DNA of 62,406 nucleotides, taken from contig JAEOTA010000034.1 of the NCBI GenBank assembly GCA_016840085.1, forward strand, positions 1 to 62,406, read 5' to 3'. Made by a program: the position numbers and the translations under genes. The notes beneath the pieces are model-generated. The model was given only the letters and a program-made list of their open reading frames with translations, did no database searches and was not told the DNA's origin. This stretch comes from Promethearchaeota archaeon. GTDB taxonomy: Archaea; Asgardarchaeota; Lokiarchaeia; Sigyniarchaeales; SOKP01. Below, in pieces: positions 61,290 to 62,406 of the stretch. Every line of letters begins with the position of its first letter. Positions within the stretch are counted from its first letter, which is position 1.

Positions 61290-62406
61290 ACGCCAATACG
61301 CCTCCGCTATTTGGTGGATATCTTGGCTTGGGCACCGATGAAGAGCGTGACAAGCTGCGATAAGCTCGGGTTAGTCGCATGAAGACGCTGACCCCGAGAT
61401 CCTCGAATAGGACATCCGCTTGCGGCCTAATAATCCGCAAGATTCCCGATAGGGAAGGGGAACCCTGAGAAGTAAAACATTTTAGTATCAGGAGGAAAAG
61501 AAAACAATAGTGATTCCGTGAGTAACGGCGAGCGAAAGCGGAATAGATCAAACCGAATCCCTAGGGAAACCTATGGGAGATGTGGTGTGTGGGCCTTGTA
61601 CGACCTCACTAGAAAAGATGAATACTCTTGGAAAGTTGAGCCATAGAGCGTGATAGCCGCGTAATCGTAATCTAGAAGGTTGCTGCGAGTGTCCCCGAGT
61701 AGTGCGGGATGGTTTTCTCGTACGAACGTACCAGATACACGCTGGTAAATCTAAATATGTCCCAAGACCGATAGAGAAATAGTAGCGTGAGCGAAAGATG
61801 AAAAGTAACCCGGAAGGGCCGTGAAAAGTGCTTGAAACCAAATAGCTTAGTAAGGATGCAGCCTGAAAGGATAGATCCTATATGAATGAGTTCTGGTGAC
61901 GGAACATCAAAGTGTAGAGGACTAGGGTTGCATCATCAGTCTGGAATCATTGGCCAGGGAGTTTATAGTAGTGGCAAGCTTAAGTGGATCACCCACGAAG
62001 GCGTAGGGAAACCAATATTCCTGCAACCTAACTATCACATTAGGAAGATCTACTTGTTAATGAGTGGTTCTGCCATTCTGAAAACGTGTAGCGAATCCTT
62101 CTAAGGAGTTAGGCCAGAGGAATGGTCTTAAAGGGCCAAGAGTCTCTGCTATAATACCCGAAGCCGGTCGATCTATTCCTGGTCAAGATGAAGTCGTTCG
62201 AAAGGGCGATGGAGGTCTGCACCAGTGTTGATGTGCAAATCGCTTGGATGAACTGGGAATAGGAGCAAAAGGCTAATCTAGATCGGTGATAGCTGGTTCT
62301 CCCCGAAGTTGGTATCAGCCAAGTCTCAGATGAGGTCGCCAGTGGCGTAGAGCACTAATTGTGTGGTACGGGGGAGAGATCCCTCGCCTCGCTCTTAAAC
62401 TCCGAA
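61290..62406 (+). rRNA. 23S ribosomal RNA, 5' portion (cut by window end)
   Basis: Conserved 5' landmarks run in order: TTGGTGGATATCTTGGCT, GAAGAGCGTGACAAGCTGCG, GTAACGGCGAGCGAAAGCGG (61521 on), GGAAGGGCCGTGAAAAGTGC (61812 on) and GATAGCTGGTTCTCCCCGAA (62287 on). The base composition is much GC-richer than its surroundings. The start is placed about 15 nt before the GGTGGAT motif by analogy. The gene continues past the window. All ORFs drawn in it are shadows. Confidence 0.97.

Noticed and set aside
61282..62104. Several ORFs within the 23S rRNA gene
   Set aside because: They overlap strongly conserved rRNA sequence and have no ribosome sites.

Overview
The window is a very AT-rich archaeal chromosome segment, most likely from an Asgard archaeon (Promethearchaeota, Lokiarchaeia-like). 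That placement is inferred from gene content. It carries TFB, Rpo12, aRF1, aIF2-beta, NMD3, RIO1, a Dim2-type KH protein, Get3, a TtuA/Ncs6-type thiouridylase, archaeal UMP kinase, XPB-Bax1 and phosphopantothenate synthetase, which are archaeal. It also carries a roadblock/profilin-fold protein, PAC2- and PAC4-like proteins, KNH-type Ig domains, a frameshifted ubiquitin-like gene and an unlinked 23S rRNA gene, which point to Asgards.

Layout. (1) Positions 1-3.2 kb are a graveyard of gene remnants: a truncated transposase joined to a decapitated response regulator, broken coiled-coil and KNH-domain genes, and a structured repeat element with a second copy near 6.95 kb. (2) 3.3-6.6 kb holds the XPB helicase-Bax1 nuclease pair and a DUF6398 gene. 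(3) 7.7-21.8 kb is a complete subtype I-B CRISPR-Cas locus. All its genes are on the minus strand in two blocks. The adaptation block, in transcription order, is an unknown 8-Cys protein, cas1, cas2, cas4 and a beta-CASP nuclease. The interference block is cas8b, a separate cas11b-like gene, cas7, cas5, cas3 and cas6. A plus-strand array of 13 identical 37-nt repeats follows. (4) 21.9-35.9 kb is an accessory region of small or decayed genes, including DUF4238, GIY-YIG and PD-(D/E)XK proteins, an HD hydrolase-YwgA pair and the ubiquitin-like remnant. (5) 36-60.7 kb is core archaeal housekeeping. (6) 61.29 kb to the end is the 5' part of 23S rRNA.

How the parts work together. In the CRISPR locus the beta-CASP nuclease and the 8-Cys protein (resembling DUF2797) flank or join cas1-cas2-cas4, so a role in prespacer capture or trimming is the most attractive undescribed possibility. 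The separate cas11b-like ORF would supply the small Cascade subunit from its own gene. On the right, aIF2-beta, DUF424, NMD3, RIO1 and the KH protein form a ribosome-biogenesis/translation operon. Phosphopantothenate synthetase and a ketopantoate reductase lie together for CoA synthesis.

Both tRNA genes are multiply interrupted: an apparent tRNA-Leu(CAA) with three introns and an initiator tRNA-Met with two. All assignments come from reading motifs and gene order; no database search was possible.
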